A stretch of 64,000 nt of DNA, from the NCBI GenBank assembly GCA_964247055.1, contig OZ176050.1:1550001-1614000 (forward strand), read 5' to 3'. Shown here piece by piece: positions 1 through 9,960 of the stretch. Under the pieces are notes generated by a model. The model saw only the letters and a program-made list of their open reading frames with translations, did not search any database and was not told where the DNA came from. Numbering within the stretch: position 1 is the stretch's first letter; each line of letters begins with the position of its first letter. A program made the translations under genes and the position numbers. The DNA comes from Paragordius varius (taxonomy: Eukaryota > Nematomorpha).

Positions 1-447
1 AAAATTAATGTATTAAACTAGTCGCATCAATACTCAAGGTAAACTTTGTCCTTAAAAATCGGATATTGGTCACCGGTGAACAAAATTATTTTTTTTACAT
101 TCTCTTAGCAAGACTATATTAAAATATAGAGATTGTTTGGCAAACTCTTTCATATCCGATTTTTACAACGATACTTTAAAAATTATGGTATTAAACCAGG
201 CGCATCAATACTCAAGTTAAACTTTGTCCTTAAAAATCGGATATTGGTCACCGGTGAACAAAACTATTTTTTATACATTCTCTTAGTAAGACTACATCAA
301 AATATAGAAATAGTTTGACAAATTCTTTTATATCCGATTTTTACAACGATACTTTAAAAATTAATGTATTAAACTAGTCGCATCAATACTCAAGGTAAAC
401 TTTGTCCTTAAAAATCGGATATTGGTCACCGGTGAACAAAATTATTT
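1..447. repeat. Array segment, near-copy of 2150-2596
   Basis: This segment is the tail of a higher-order block cut by the window start. It matches 2150-2596 at an offset of 2,149 bp with two differences that I can see, both near position 40 (CAAGGTAAAC against CAAGTTTAAC). The match stops at 447, where TACATTCTCTTAG is replaced by TACATTCTAG, a 3-bp shortening. The same shortened sequence occurs at about 4590, so this point marks a boundary between higher-order copies. The segment holds about two and a half monomers and no gene. Confidence 0.85.
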
Positions 448-712
448 TATATACATTCTAGTAAGACTACATCAAAATATAGAGATAGTTTGACAAACTC
501 TTTCATATCCGATTTTTACAACGATACTTTAAAAATTAATGTATTAAACTAGTCGCATCAATACTCAAGCTAAACATTGTCCTTAAAAATCGGATATTGG
601 TCACCGGTGAACAAACTATTTTTAATACATTCTCTTAGTAAGACTACATCAAAATATAGAGATAGTTTGACAAACTCTTTCACATCCGATTTTTACAACG
701 ATACTTTAAAAA

Positions 713-903
713 TTAATGTATAAAACTAGTCGTATCAATAAATCGCATCAATACTCAAGTTAAACTTTGTCCTTAAAAATCGGATATTGGTCACCGGTGA
801 ACAAAATTATTTTTTATACATTCTCTTAGTAGGACTACATCAAAATATAGAGATAGTTTGGCAAACTCTTTCATATCCAATTTTTACAACGATACTTTAA
901 AAA
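713..903 (+). repeat. Representative 191-bp monomer (long class)
   Basis: This monomer is 13 bp longer than the basic unit. The extra bases come from a local partial duplication near its start. Long monomers of the same kind recur through the window at intervals of roughly 0.4-1.3 kb, for example near 1,800, 3,060, 3,960, 4,500, 4,870, 5,945, 7,200 and 8,460. They usually carry the same downstream variants as this copy: TTAGTAGGACTAC instead of TTAGTAAGACTAC, and GTTTGGCAAAC instead of GTTTGACAAAC. That linkage shows they are one class inherited as a unit, not repeated independent insertions. Long units account for many higher-order periods: five basic units plus one long unit make 1,081 bp, close to the common 1,080-bp repeat. 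Confidence 0.93.
730..742 (+). repeat. 13-bp micro-duplication that defines long monomers
   Basis: TCGTATCAATAAA is followed directly by TCGCATCAATACT. The first eleven bases of the two stretches differ at one position, so the extra 13 bp most likely arose by slippage or a short tandem duplication in one ancestral monomer. A derived form, TCGTATCAACAAA, is seen only at about 55.0-59.5 kb. Another form with CACATC after it is frequent from about 22.9 kb on. Confidence 0.85.
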
Positions 904-1138
904 TTAATGTAAAAAACTAGTCGCATCAATACTCAAGTTAAACTTTGTCCTTAAAAATCGGATATTGGTCATCGGTGAACAAAATTATTTTTTATACATT
1001 CGCTTAGTAAGACTACATCAAAATATAGAAATAGTTTGACAAACTCTTTCATATCCGATTTTTACAACGATAATAAAAAATTAATGTATTAAACTAGTCG
1101 CATCAATACTCAAGTTAAACTTTGTCCTTAAAAATCGG

Positions 1139-1162
1139 ATATTGGTCACCGGTGAACAAAAT
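1139..1162. other. 24-bp imperfect dyad with core TCACCGGTGA
   Basis: The ten-base core at 1146-1155 is a perfect palindrome. Pairing extends to 24 bp with only two mismatched pairs, at the third and seventh positions from each end. The core combines overlapping recognition sequences for AgeI (ACCGGT), SgrAI (CACCGGTG) and BstEII (GGTCACC), so these enzymes should give a 178/191-bp ladder. It is among the most GC-rich points of an AT-rich unit and is kept in most monomers. It is a plausible site for a dimeric DNA-binding protein, but nothing in the window proves binding. Recurrent broken forms are CACTGGTG, CACCCGTG, CACCGATG and CACCGGGG. Confidence 0.85.
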
Positions 1163-1209
1163 TATTTTTTATACATTCTCTTAGCAAGACTACATTAAAA
1201 TATAGAGAT

Positions 1210-1222
1210 AGTTTGGCAAACT
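1210..1222. other. 13-bp odd palindrome AGTTTGRCAAACT
   Basis: AGTTTG and CAAACT flank a single central base, which is G here and A in the other common monomer class. Both forms keep the palindrome. A third form, GTTTAGCAAAC, common from about 42.5 kb onward, breaks one pair. The site lies 5 bp inside the right arm of the inverted repeat and mirrors the TCACCGGTGA site on the other side. Its role is unknown. Confidence 0.75.
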
Positions 1223-4200
1223 CTTTCATATCCGATTTTTACAACGATACTTTAAAAATTATGGTATTAAACCAGGCGCATTAATACTCAAGTTAAACTT
1301 TGTCCTTGAAAATCGGATAATGGTCACCGGTGAACAAAATTATTTTTTATACATTCTCTTAGTAGGGCTAAATCAAAATATAGAGATAGTTTGGCAAACT
1401 CTTTCATATCCGATTTTTACAACGATACTTTAAAAATTATGGTATTAAACCAGTCGCATCAATACTCAAGTTAAACTTTGTCCTTAAAAATCGGATATTG
1501 GTCACCGGTGAACAAAACTATTACATTCTCTTAGTAAGACTACATCAAAATATAGAGATAGTTTGACAAACTCTTTCATATCCGATTTTTACAACGATAC
1601 TTTAAAAATTAATGTATTAAACTAGTCGCATCAATACTCAAGCTAAACATTGTCCTTAAAAATCGGATATTGGTCACCGGTGAACAAACTATTTTTAATA
1701 CATTCTCTTAGTAAGACTACATCAAAATATAGAGATAGTTTGACAAACTCTTTCACATCCGATTTTTACAACGATACTTTAAAAATTAATGTATAAAACT
1801 AGTCGTATCAATAAATCGCATCAATACTCAAGTTAAACTTTGTCCTTAAAAATCGGATATTGGTCACCGGTGAACAAAATTATTTTTTATACATTCTCTT
1901 AGTAGGACTACATCAAAATATAGAGATAGTTTGGCAAACTCTTTCATATCCAATTTTTACAACGATACTTTAAAAATTAATGTAAAAAACTAGTCGCATC
2001 AATACTCAAGTTAAACTTTGTCCTTAAAAATCGGATATTGGTCACCGGTGAACAAAATTATTTTTTTTACATTCGCTTAGTAAGACTACATCAAAATATA
2101 GAAATAGTTTGACAAACTCTTTCATATCCGATTTTTACAACGATAATAAAAAATTAATGTATTAAACTAGTCGCATCAATACTCAAGTTTAACTTTGTCC
2201 TTAAAAATCGGATATTGGTCACCGGTGAACAAAATTATTTTTTTTACATTCTCTTAGCAAGACTATATTAAAATATAGAGATTGTTTGGCAAACTCTTTC
2301 ATATCCGATTTTTACAACGATACTTTAAAAATTATGGTATTAAACCAGGCGCATCAATACTCAAGTTAAACTTTGTCCTTAAAAATCGGATATTGGTCAC
2401 CGGTGAACAAAACTATTTTTTATACATTCTCTTAGTAAGACTACATCAAAATATAGAAATAGTTTGACAAATTCTTTTATATCCGATTTTTACAACGATA
2501 CTTTAAAAATTAATGTATTAAACTAGTCGCATCAATACTCAAGGTAAACTTTGTCCTTAAAAATCGGATATTGGTCACCGGTGAACAAAATTATTTTATA
2601 TACATTCTCTTAGCAAGACTACATCAAAATATAGAGATAGTTTGACAAATTCTTTCATATCCGATTTTTACAACGATACTTTAAAAATTAATGTATTAAA
2701 CTAGTCGCATCAATACTCAAGTTAAACTTTGTCCTTAAAAATCGGATATTGGTCACTGGTGAACAAAAATATTTTTTATACATTCTCTTAGCAAGACTAC
2801 ATCAAAATATAGAGATGGTGTGGCAAAGTCTTTCATATCCGATTTTTACAACGATACTTTAAAAATTATGGTATTAAACCAGGCGCATCAATACTCAAGT
2901 TAAACTTTGTCCTTAAAAATCGGATATTGGTCACCGGTGAACAAAACTATTTTTTATACATTCTCTTAGTAAGACTACATCAAAATATAGAGATAGTTTG
3001 ACAAACTCTTTCATATCCGATTTTCACAACGATATTTAAGAATTAATGTATAAAACTAGTCGTATCAATAAATCGCATCAATACTCAAGTTAAACTTTGT
3101 CCTTAAAAATCGGATAATGGTCACCGGTGAACAAAATTATTTTTTATACATTCTCTTAGTAAGACTACATCAAAATATAGAGATAGTTTGACAAACTCTT
3201 TCATATCCGATTTTTACAACGATACTTTAAAAATTAATGTATAAAACTAGCGCATCAATACTCAAGTTAAACTTTGTCCTTAAAAATCGGATATTGGTCA
3301 CCGGTGAACAAAATTATTTTTTATACATTCTCTTAGTAGGACTACATCAAAATATAGAAATAGTTTGACAAATTCTTTCATATCCGATTTTTACAACGAT
3401 ACTTTAAAAATTAATGTATAAAACTAGTCGCATCAATACTCAAGTTAAACTTTGTCCTTAAAAATCGGATATTGGTCACCGGTGAACAAAATTATTTTTT
3501 ATACATTCTCTTAGCAAGACTACATCAAAATATAGAGATAGTTTGGCAAACTCTTTCATATCCGATTTTTACAACGATACTTTAAAAATTATGGTATTAA
3601 ACCAGGCGCATCAATACTCAAGTTAAACTTTGTCCTTAAAAATCGGATATTGGTCACTGGTGAACAAAAATATTTTTTATACATTCTCTTAGCAAGACTA
3701 CATCAAAATATAGAGATGGTTTGGCAAACTCTTTCATATCCGATTTTTACAACGATACTTTAAAAATTATGGTATTAAACCAGGCGCATCAATACTCAAG
3801 TTAAACTTTGTCCTTAAAAATCGGATATTGGTCACCGATGAACAAAACTATTTTTTATACATTCTCTTAGTAAGACTACATCAAAATATAGAGATAGTTT
3901 GACAAACTCTTTCATATCCGACTTTCACAACGATATTTAAGAATTAATGTATAAAACTAGTCGTATCAATAAATCGCATCAATACTTAAGTTAAACTTTG
4001 TCCTTAAAAATCGGATATTGGTCACCGGTGAACAAAATTATTTTATATACATTCTCTTAGTAAGACTACATCAAAATATAGAGATAGTTTGACAAACTCT
4101 TTCAAATCCGATTTTTACAACGATACTTCAAAAACTAATGTATAAAACTAGTCGCATCAATACTCAAGTTAAACTTTGTCCTTAAAAATCTTATATTGGT

Positions 4201-4589
4201 CACCGGTGAACAAAATTATTTTTTATACATTCTCTTAGTAGGACTACATCAAAATATAGAGATAGTTTGGCAAACTCTTTCATAATCGATTTTTACAACG
4301 ATACTTTAAAAATTAATGTATAAAACTAGTCGCATCAATACTCAAGTTAAACTTTGTCCTTAAAAATCGGATATTGGTCACCGGTGAACAAAACTATTTT
4401 TTATACATTCTCTTAGTAAGACTACATCAAAATATAGAGATAGTTTGACAAACTCTTTCATATCCGATTTTCACAACGATATTTAAGAATTAATGTATAA
4501 AACTAGTCGTATCAATAAATCGCATCAATACTTAAGTTAAACTTTGTCCTTAAAAATCGGATATTGGTCACCGGTGAACAAAATTATTT

Positions 4590-7500
4590 TATATACATTC
4601 TAGTAAGACTACATCAAAATATAGAGATAGTTTGACAAACTCTTTCATATCCGATTTTTACAACGATACTTTAAAAATTAATGTATTAAACTAGTCGCAT
4701 CAATACTCAAGCTAAACATTGTCCTTAAAAATCGGATATTGGTCACCGGTGAACAAACTATTTTTAATACATTCTCTTAGTAAGACTACATCAAAATATA
4801 GAGATAGTTTGACAAACTCTTTCACATCCGATTTTTACAACGATACTTTAAAAATTAATGTATAAAACTAGTCGTATCAATAAATCGCATCAATACTCAA
4901 GTTAAACTTTGTCCTTAAAAATCGGATATTGGTCACCGGTGAACAAAATTATTTTTTATACATTCTCTTAGTAGGACTACATCAAAATATAGAGATAGTT
5001 TGGCAAACTCTTTCATATCCAATTTTTACAACGATACTTTAAAAATTAATGTAAAAAACTAGTCGCATCAATACTCAAGTTAAACTTTGTCCTTAAAAAT
5101 CGGATATTGGTCATCGGTGAACAAAATTATTTTTTATACATTCGCTTAGTAAGACTACATCAAAATATAGAAATAGTTTGACAAACTCTTTCATATCCGA
5201 TTTTTACAACGATAATAAAAAATTAATGTATTAAACTAGTCGCATCAATACTCAAGTTAAACTTTGTCCTTAAAAATCGGATATTGGTCACCGGTGAACA
5301 AAATTATTTTTTATACATTCTCTTAGCAAGACTACATTAAAATATAGAGATAGTTTGGCAAACTCTTTCATATCCGATTTTTACAACGATACTTTAAAAA
5401 TTATGGTATTAAACCAGGCGCATTAATACTCAAGTTAAACTTTGTCCTTGAAAATCGGATAATGGTCACCGGTGAACAAAATTATTTTTTATACATTCTC
5501 TTAGTAGGGCTAAATCAAAATATAGAGATAGTTTGGCAAACTCTTTCATATCCGATTTTTACAACGATACTTTAAAAATTATGGTATTAAACCAGTCGCA
5601 TCAATACTCAAGTTAAACTTTGTCCTTAAAAATCGGATATTGGTCACCGGTGAACAAAACTATTACATTCTCTTAGTAAGACTACATCAAAATATAGAGA
5701 TAGTTTGACAAACTCTTTCATATCCGATTTTTACAACGATACTTTAAAAATTAATGTATTAAACTAGTCGCATCAATACTCAAGCTAAACATTGTCCTTA
5801 AAAATCGGATATTGGTCACCGGTGAACAAACTATTTTTAATACATTCTCTTAGTAAGACTACATCAAAATATAGAGATAGTTTGACAAACTCTTTCACAT
5901 CCGATTTTTACAACGATACTTTAAAAATTAATGTATAAAACTAGTCGTATCAATAAATCGCATCAATACTCAAGTTAAACTTTGTCCTTAAAAATCGGAT
6001 ATTGGTCACCGGTGAACAAAATTATTTTTTATACATTCTCTTAGTAGGACTACATCAAAATATAGAGATAGTTTGGCAAACTCTTTCATATCCAATTTTT
6101 ACAACGATACTTTAAAAATTAATGTAAAAAACTAGTCGCATCAATACTCAAGTTAAACTTTGTCCTTAAAAATCGGATATTGGTCACCGGTGAACAAAAT
6201 TATTTTTTTTACATTCGCTTAGTAAGACTACATCAAAATATAGAAATAGTTTGACAAACTCTTTCATATCCGATTTTTACAACGATAATAAAAAATTAAT
6301 GTATTAAACTAGTCGCATCAATACTCAAGTTTAACTTTGTCCTTAAAAATCGGATATTGGTCACCGGTGAACAAAATTATTTTTTTTACATTCTCTTAGC
6401 AAGACTATATTAAAATATAGAGATTGTTTGGCAAACTCTTTCATATCCGATTTTTACAACGATACTTTAAAAATTATGGTATTAAACCAGGCGCATCAAT
6501 ACTCAAGTTAAACTTTGTCCTTAAAAATCGGATATTGGTCACCGGTGAACAAAACTATTTTTTATACATTCTCTTAGTAAGACTACATCAAAATATAGAA
6601 ATAGTTTGACAAATTCTTTTATATCCGATTTTTACAACGATACTTTAAAAATTAATGTATTAAACTAGTCGCATCAATACTCAAGGTAAACTTTGTCCTT
6701 AAAAATCGGATATTGGTCACCGGTGAACAAAATTATTTTATATACATTCTCTTAGCAAGACTACATCAAAATATAGAGATAGTTTGACAAATTCTTTCAT
6801 ATCCGATTTTTACAACGATACTTTAAAAATTAATGTATTAAACTAGTCGCATCAATACTCAAGTTAAACTTTGTCCTTAAAAATCGGATATTGGTCACTG
6901 GTGAACAAAAATATTTTTTATACATTCTCTTAGCAAGACTACATCAAAATATAGAGATGGTGTGGCACACTCTTTCATATCCGATTTTTACAACGATACT
7001 TTAAAAATTATGGTATTAAACCAGGCGCATCAATACTCAAGTTAAACTTTGTCCTTAAAAATCGGATATTGGTCACCGGTGAACAAAACTATTTTTTATA
7101 CATTCTCTTAGTAAGACTACATCAAAATATAGAGATAGTTTGACAAACTCTTTCATATCCGATTTTCACAACGATATTTAAGAATTAATGTATAAAACTA
7201 GTCGTATCAATAAATCGCATCAATACTCAAGTTAAACTTTGTCCTTAAAAATCGGATAATGGTCACCGGTGAACAAAATTATTTTTTATACATTCTCTTA
7301 GTAGGACTACATCAAAATATAGAGATAGTTTGGCAAACTCTTTCATATCCAATTTTTACAACGATACTTTAAAAATTAATGTAAAAAACTAGTCGCATCA
7401 ATACTCAAGTTAAACTTTGTCCTTAAAAATCGGATATTGGTCACCGGTGAACAAAATTATTTTTTTTACATTCGCTTAGTAAGACTACATCAAAATATAG

Positions 7501-9960
7501 AAATAGTTTGACAAACTCTTTCATATCCGATTTTTACAACGATAATAAAAAATTAATGTATTAAACTAGTCGCATCAATACTCAAGTTTAACTTTGTCCT
7601 TAAAAATCGGATATTGGTCACCGGTGAACAAAATTATTTTTTTTACATTCTCTTAGCAAGACTATATTAAAATATAGAGATTGTTTGGCAAACTCTTTCA
7701 TATCCGATTTTTACAACGATACTTTAAAAATTATGGTATTAAACCAGGCGCATCAATACTCAAGTTAAACTTTGTCCTTAAAAATCGGATATTGGTCACC
7801 GGTGAACAAAACTATTTTTTATACATTCTCTTAGTAAGACTACATCAAAATATAGAAATAGTTTGACAAATTCTTTTATATCCGATTTTTACAACGATAC
7901 TTTAAAAATTAATGTATTAAACTAGTCGCATCAATACTCAAGGTAAACTTTGTCCTTAAAAATCGGATATTGGTCACCGGTGAACAAAATTATTTTATAT
8001 ACATTCTCTTAGCAAGACTACATCAAAATATAGAGATAGTTTGACAAATTCTTTCATATCCGATTTTTACAACGATACTTTAAAAATTAATGTATTAAAC
8101 TAGTCGCATCAATACTCAAGTTAAACTTTGTCCTTAAAAATCGGATATTGGTCACTGGTGAACAAAAATATTTTTTATACATTCTCTTAGCAAGACTACA
8201 TCAAAATATAGAGATGGTGTGGCACACTCTTTCATATCCGATTTTTACAACGATACTTTAAAAATTATGGTATTAAACCAGGCGCATCAATACTCAAGTT
8301 AAACTTTGTCCTTAAAAATCGGATATTGGTCACCGGTGAACAAAACTATTTTTTATACATTCTCTTAGTAAGACTACATCAAAATATAGAGATAGTTTGA
8401 CAAACTCTTTCATATCCGATTTTCACAACGATATTTAAGAATTAATGTATAAAACTAGTCGTATCAATAAATCGCATCAATACTCAAGTTAAACTTTGTC
8501 CTTAAAAATCGGATAATGGTCACCGGTGAACAAAATTATTTTTTATACATTCTCTTAGTAAGACTACATCAAAATATAGAGATAGTTTGACAAACTCTTT
8601 CATATCCGATTTTTACAACGATACTTTAAAAATTAATGTATAAAACTAGTCGCATCAATACTCAAGTTAAACTTTGTCCTTAAAAATCGGATATTGGTCA
8701 CCGGTGAACAAAATTATTTTTTATACATTCTCTTAGTAGGACTACATCAAAATATAGAAATAGTTTGACAAATTCTTTCATATCCGATTTTTACAACGAT
8801 ACTTTAAAAATTAATGTATAAAACTAGTCGCATCAATACTCAAGTTAAACTTTGTCCTTAAAAATCGGATATTGGTCACCGGTGAACAAAATTATTTTTT
8901 ATACATTCTCTTAGCAAGACTACATCAAAATATAGAGATAGTTTGGCAAACTCTTTCATATCCGATTTTTACAACGATACTTTAAAAATTATGGTATTAA
9001 ACCAGGCGCATCAATACTCAAGTTAAACTTTGTCCTTAAAAATCGGATATTGGTCACTGGTGAACAAAAATATTTTTTATACATTCTCTTAGCAAGACTA
9101 CATCAAAATATAGAGATGGTTTGGCAAACTCTTTCATATCCGATTTTTACAACGATACTTTAAAAATTATGGTATTAAACCAGGCGCATCAATACTCAAG
9201 TTAAACTTTGTCCTTAAAAATCGGATATTGGTCACCGATGAACAAAACTATTTTTTATACATTCTCTTAGTAAGACTACATCAAAATATAGAGATAGTTT
9301 GACAAACTCTTTCATATCCGATTTTCACAACGATATTTAAGAATTAATGTATAAAACTAGTCGTATCAATAAATCGCATCAATACTTAAGTTAAACTTTG
9401 TCCTTAAAAATCGGATATTGGTCACCGGTGAACAAAATTATTTTATATACATTCTCTTAGTAAGACTACATCAAAATATAGAGATAGTTTGACAAACTCT
9501 TTCACATCCGATTTTTACAACGATACTTCAAAAACTAATGTATAAAACTAGTCGCATCAATACTCAAGTTAAACTTTGTCCTTAAAAATCTTATATTGGT
9601 CACCGGTGAACAAAATTATTTTTTATACATTCTCTTAGTAGGACTACATCAAAATATAGAGATAGTTTGGCAAACTCTTTCATAATCGATTTTTACAACG
9701 ATACTTTAAAAATTAATGTATAAAACTAGTCGCATCAATACTCAAGTTAAACTTTGTCCTTAAAAATCGGATATTGGTCACCGGTGAACAAAACTATTTT
9801 TTATACATTCTCTTAGTAAGACTACATCAAAATATAGAGATAGTTTGACAAACTCTTTCATATCCGATTTTCACAACGATATTTAAGAATTAATGTATAA
9901 AACTAGTCGTATCAATAAATCGCATCAATACTTAAGTTAAACTTTGTCCTTAAAAATCGG
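4590..9960. repeat. 4.14-kb higher-order repeat, copy 2, enlarged
   Basis: Copy 2 follows copy 1 at an offset of 4,142 bp up to about 7303. After an extra 1,257 bp it continues at an offset of 5,399-5,400 bp up to about 9960. Beyond the insertion, markers at 3301, 3661, 4129 and 4501 reappear at 8701, 9061, 9529 and 9901. The few differences seen include ACTAGCGC against ACTAGTCGC (near 3250), GACTTTCAC against GATTTTCAC (near 3920) and TTCAAATCC against TTCACATCC (near 4102). The shared order ends where GGATATTGG at 4560 meets GGATAATGG at 9960. Only satellite sequence is present. Confidence 0.83.
6046..8559. repeat. 1,257-bp (seven-monomer) tandem duplication inside copy 2
   Basis: The stretch of about 6046-7302 is repeated as about 7303-8559. 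Matching markers are GTAAAAAACTAGTC near 6124 and 7381, GATTGTTTGGC near 6422 and 7679, and GGCACACTC near 6963 and 8220. The GGCACACTC variant occurs in both of these copies, while the equivalent place in 4.14-kb copy 1 (near 2822) reads GGCAAAGTC. The duplication therefore arose within copy 2 after the 4.14-kb duplication. Confidence 0.85.

Larger units (their letters stand above)
1129..1241. repeat. Inverted repeat in the monomer: 14-bp arms, 85-bp loop
   Basis: TAAAAATCGGATAT at 1129-1142 is the exact reverse complement of ATATCCGATTTTTA at 1228-1241. The two arms enclose 85 bp. The pair recurs in most monomers, so along the array arms alternate with gaps of about 85 and 65 bp. Two smaller palindromes lie just inside the arms, centred about 34 and 31 bp from the centre of symmetry. 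The symmetry is read directly. Whether it acts as a protein-binding dyad, a hairpin in single strands or a relic of terminal inverted repeats is unknown. Many variants change one arm only (ATATCCAATTTTTA, ATAATCGATTTTTA, AAAAAGG with most of the left arm missing), and I saw no consistent compensating change in the partner. Confidence 0.9.
1081..1258 (+). repeat. Representative 178-bp satellite monomer
   Basis: This unit is close to the window consensus, measured from one TTAATG start to the next TTA start. In order it holds a SpeI-type ACTAGT (1093-1098), the left inverted-repeat arm (1129-1142), the palindrome TCACCGGTGA (1146-1155), a T-rich tract (1161-1173), a purine-rich stretch around ATATAGAGATAG, the palindrome GTTTGGCAAAC (1211-1221), the right arm (1228-1241) and an ACAACGATAC link to the next unit. 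The choice of start is arbitrary because the array is circularly permutable. Common variants are TTATGGTATTAAACCAG instead of TTAATGTATTAAACTAG at the start, GTAAG, GCAAG or GTAGG near 1183, and TTTGACAAAC or TTTGGCAAAC near 1212. Stops occur in every frame, so it is not coding. Confidence 0.95.
460..2150. repeat. Nested 1,073-bp (six-monomer) tandem repeat
   Basis: The monomer series from about 460 to 1130 reappears from about 1533. The AGCTAAACATTG variant at 568 returns at 1641, and the same order of long monomer, GTAAAAAACTAGTC monomer and GATAATAAAAAATTAATG junction follows in both copies. Differences include a missing T-tract near 1520 (AACTATTACATTC) and CATCGG against CACCGG near 972 and 2045. 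This is an older repeat than the 4.14-kb duplication that contains it, because both 4.14-kb copies carry it. Confidence 0.75.
448..4589. repeat. 4.14-kb higher-order repeat, copy 1
   Basis: This segment of about 23 monomers is followed by a second copy at an offset of 4,142 bp. Shared markers are the shortened TACATTCTAG at its start, CAAGCTAAACATTG at 568 (4710 in copy 2), TTCGCTTAG near 1002 and GATGGTGTGGC near 2814. The unit is itself composite. Markers at 568 and 1641 show a 1,073-bp, six-monomer tandem repeat inside its first 2.1 kb. CACTGGTGAACAAAAATA recurs near 2755 and 3656, an offset of about 901 bp or five monomers. It holds only satellite sequence. Confidence 0.85.

Noticed and set aside
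133-318. A 61-codon open frame repeated identically at 133, 2282, 6424 and 7681
   Set aside because: It opens with TTG inside ATTGTTTGG and runs across the monomer boundary. The identical copies are explained by the higher-order duplications that carry them. Neighbouring monomers have stops in the same frame, and there is no domain, codon bias or promoter.
1081-1258. CENP-B box or similar known centromere protein motif
   Set aside because: No sequence of the form TTCGNNNNANNCGGG is seen on either strand of the consensus. TCACCGGTGA is a different motif.
1081-1258. Hammerhead ribozyme, as found in some transcribed satellites
   Set aside because: The CTGATGA core is absent from both strands of the consensus. 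The nearest strings on the minus strand are TTGATGTAG and TTGATGCGA.
1081-1258. SINE or tRNA-derived repeat with Pol III boxes
   Set aside because: I see no convincing A box, B box, poly-A tail or target-site duplication, and the copies are tandem and not dispersed.
1081-1258. Yeast-type replication origin consensus in the T-rich tract
   Set aside because: TTTTTTATACATTC and TTTTTACAACG each miss several positions of WTTTAYRTTTW, and AT-rich DNA yields near matches by chance.
4150-4310. Compensatory changes between the two inverted-repeat arms (AATCTTATATTGG with ATAATCGATTTTT)
   Set aside because: The two changed arms do not pair better with each other. Near 12300 the ATAATCGATT arm occurs with an unchanged AATCGGATATTGG arm, so the changes are simply linked by descent.
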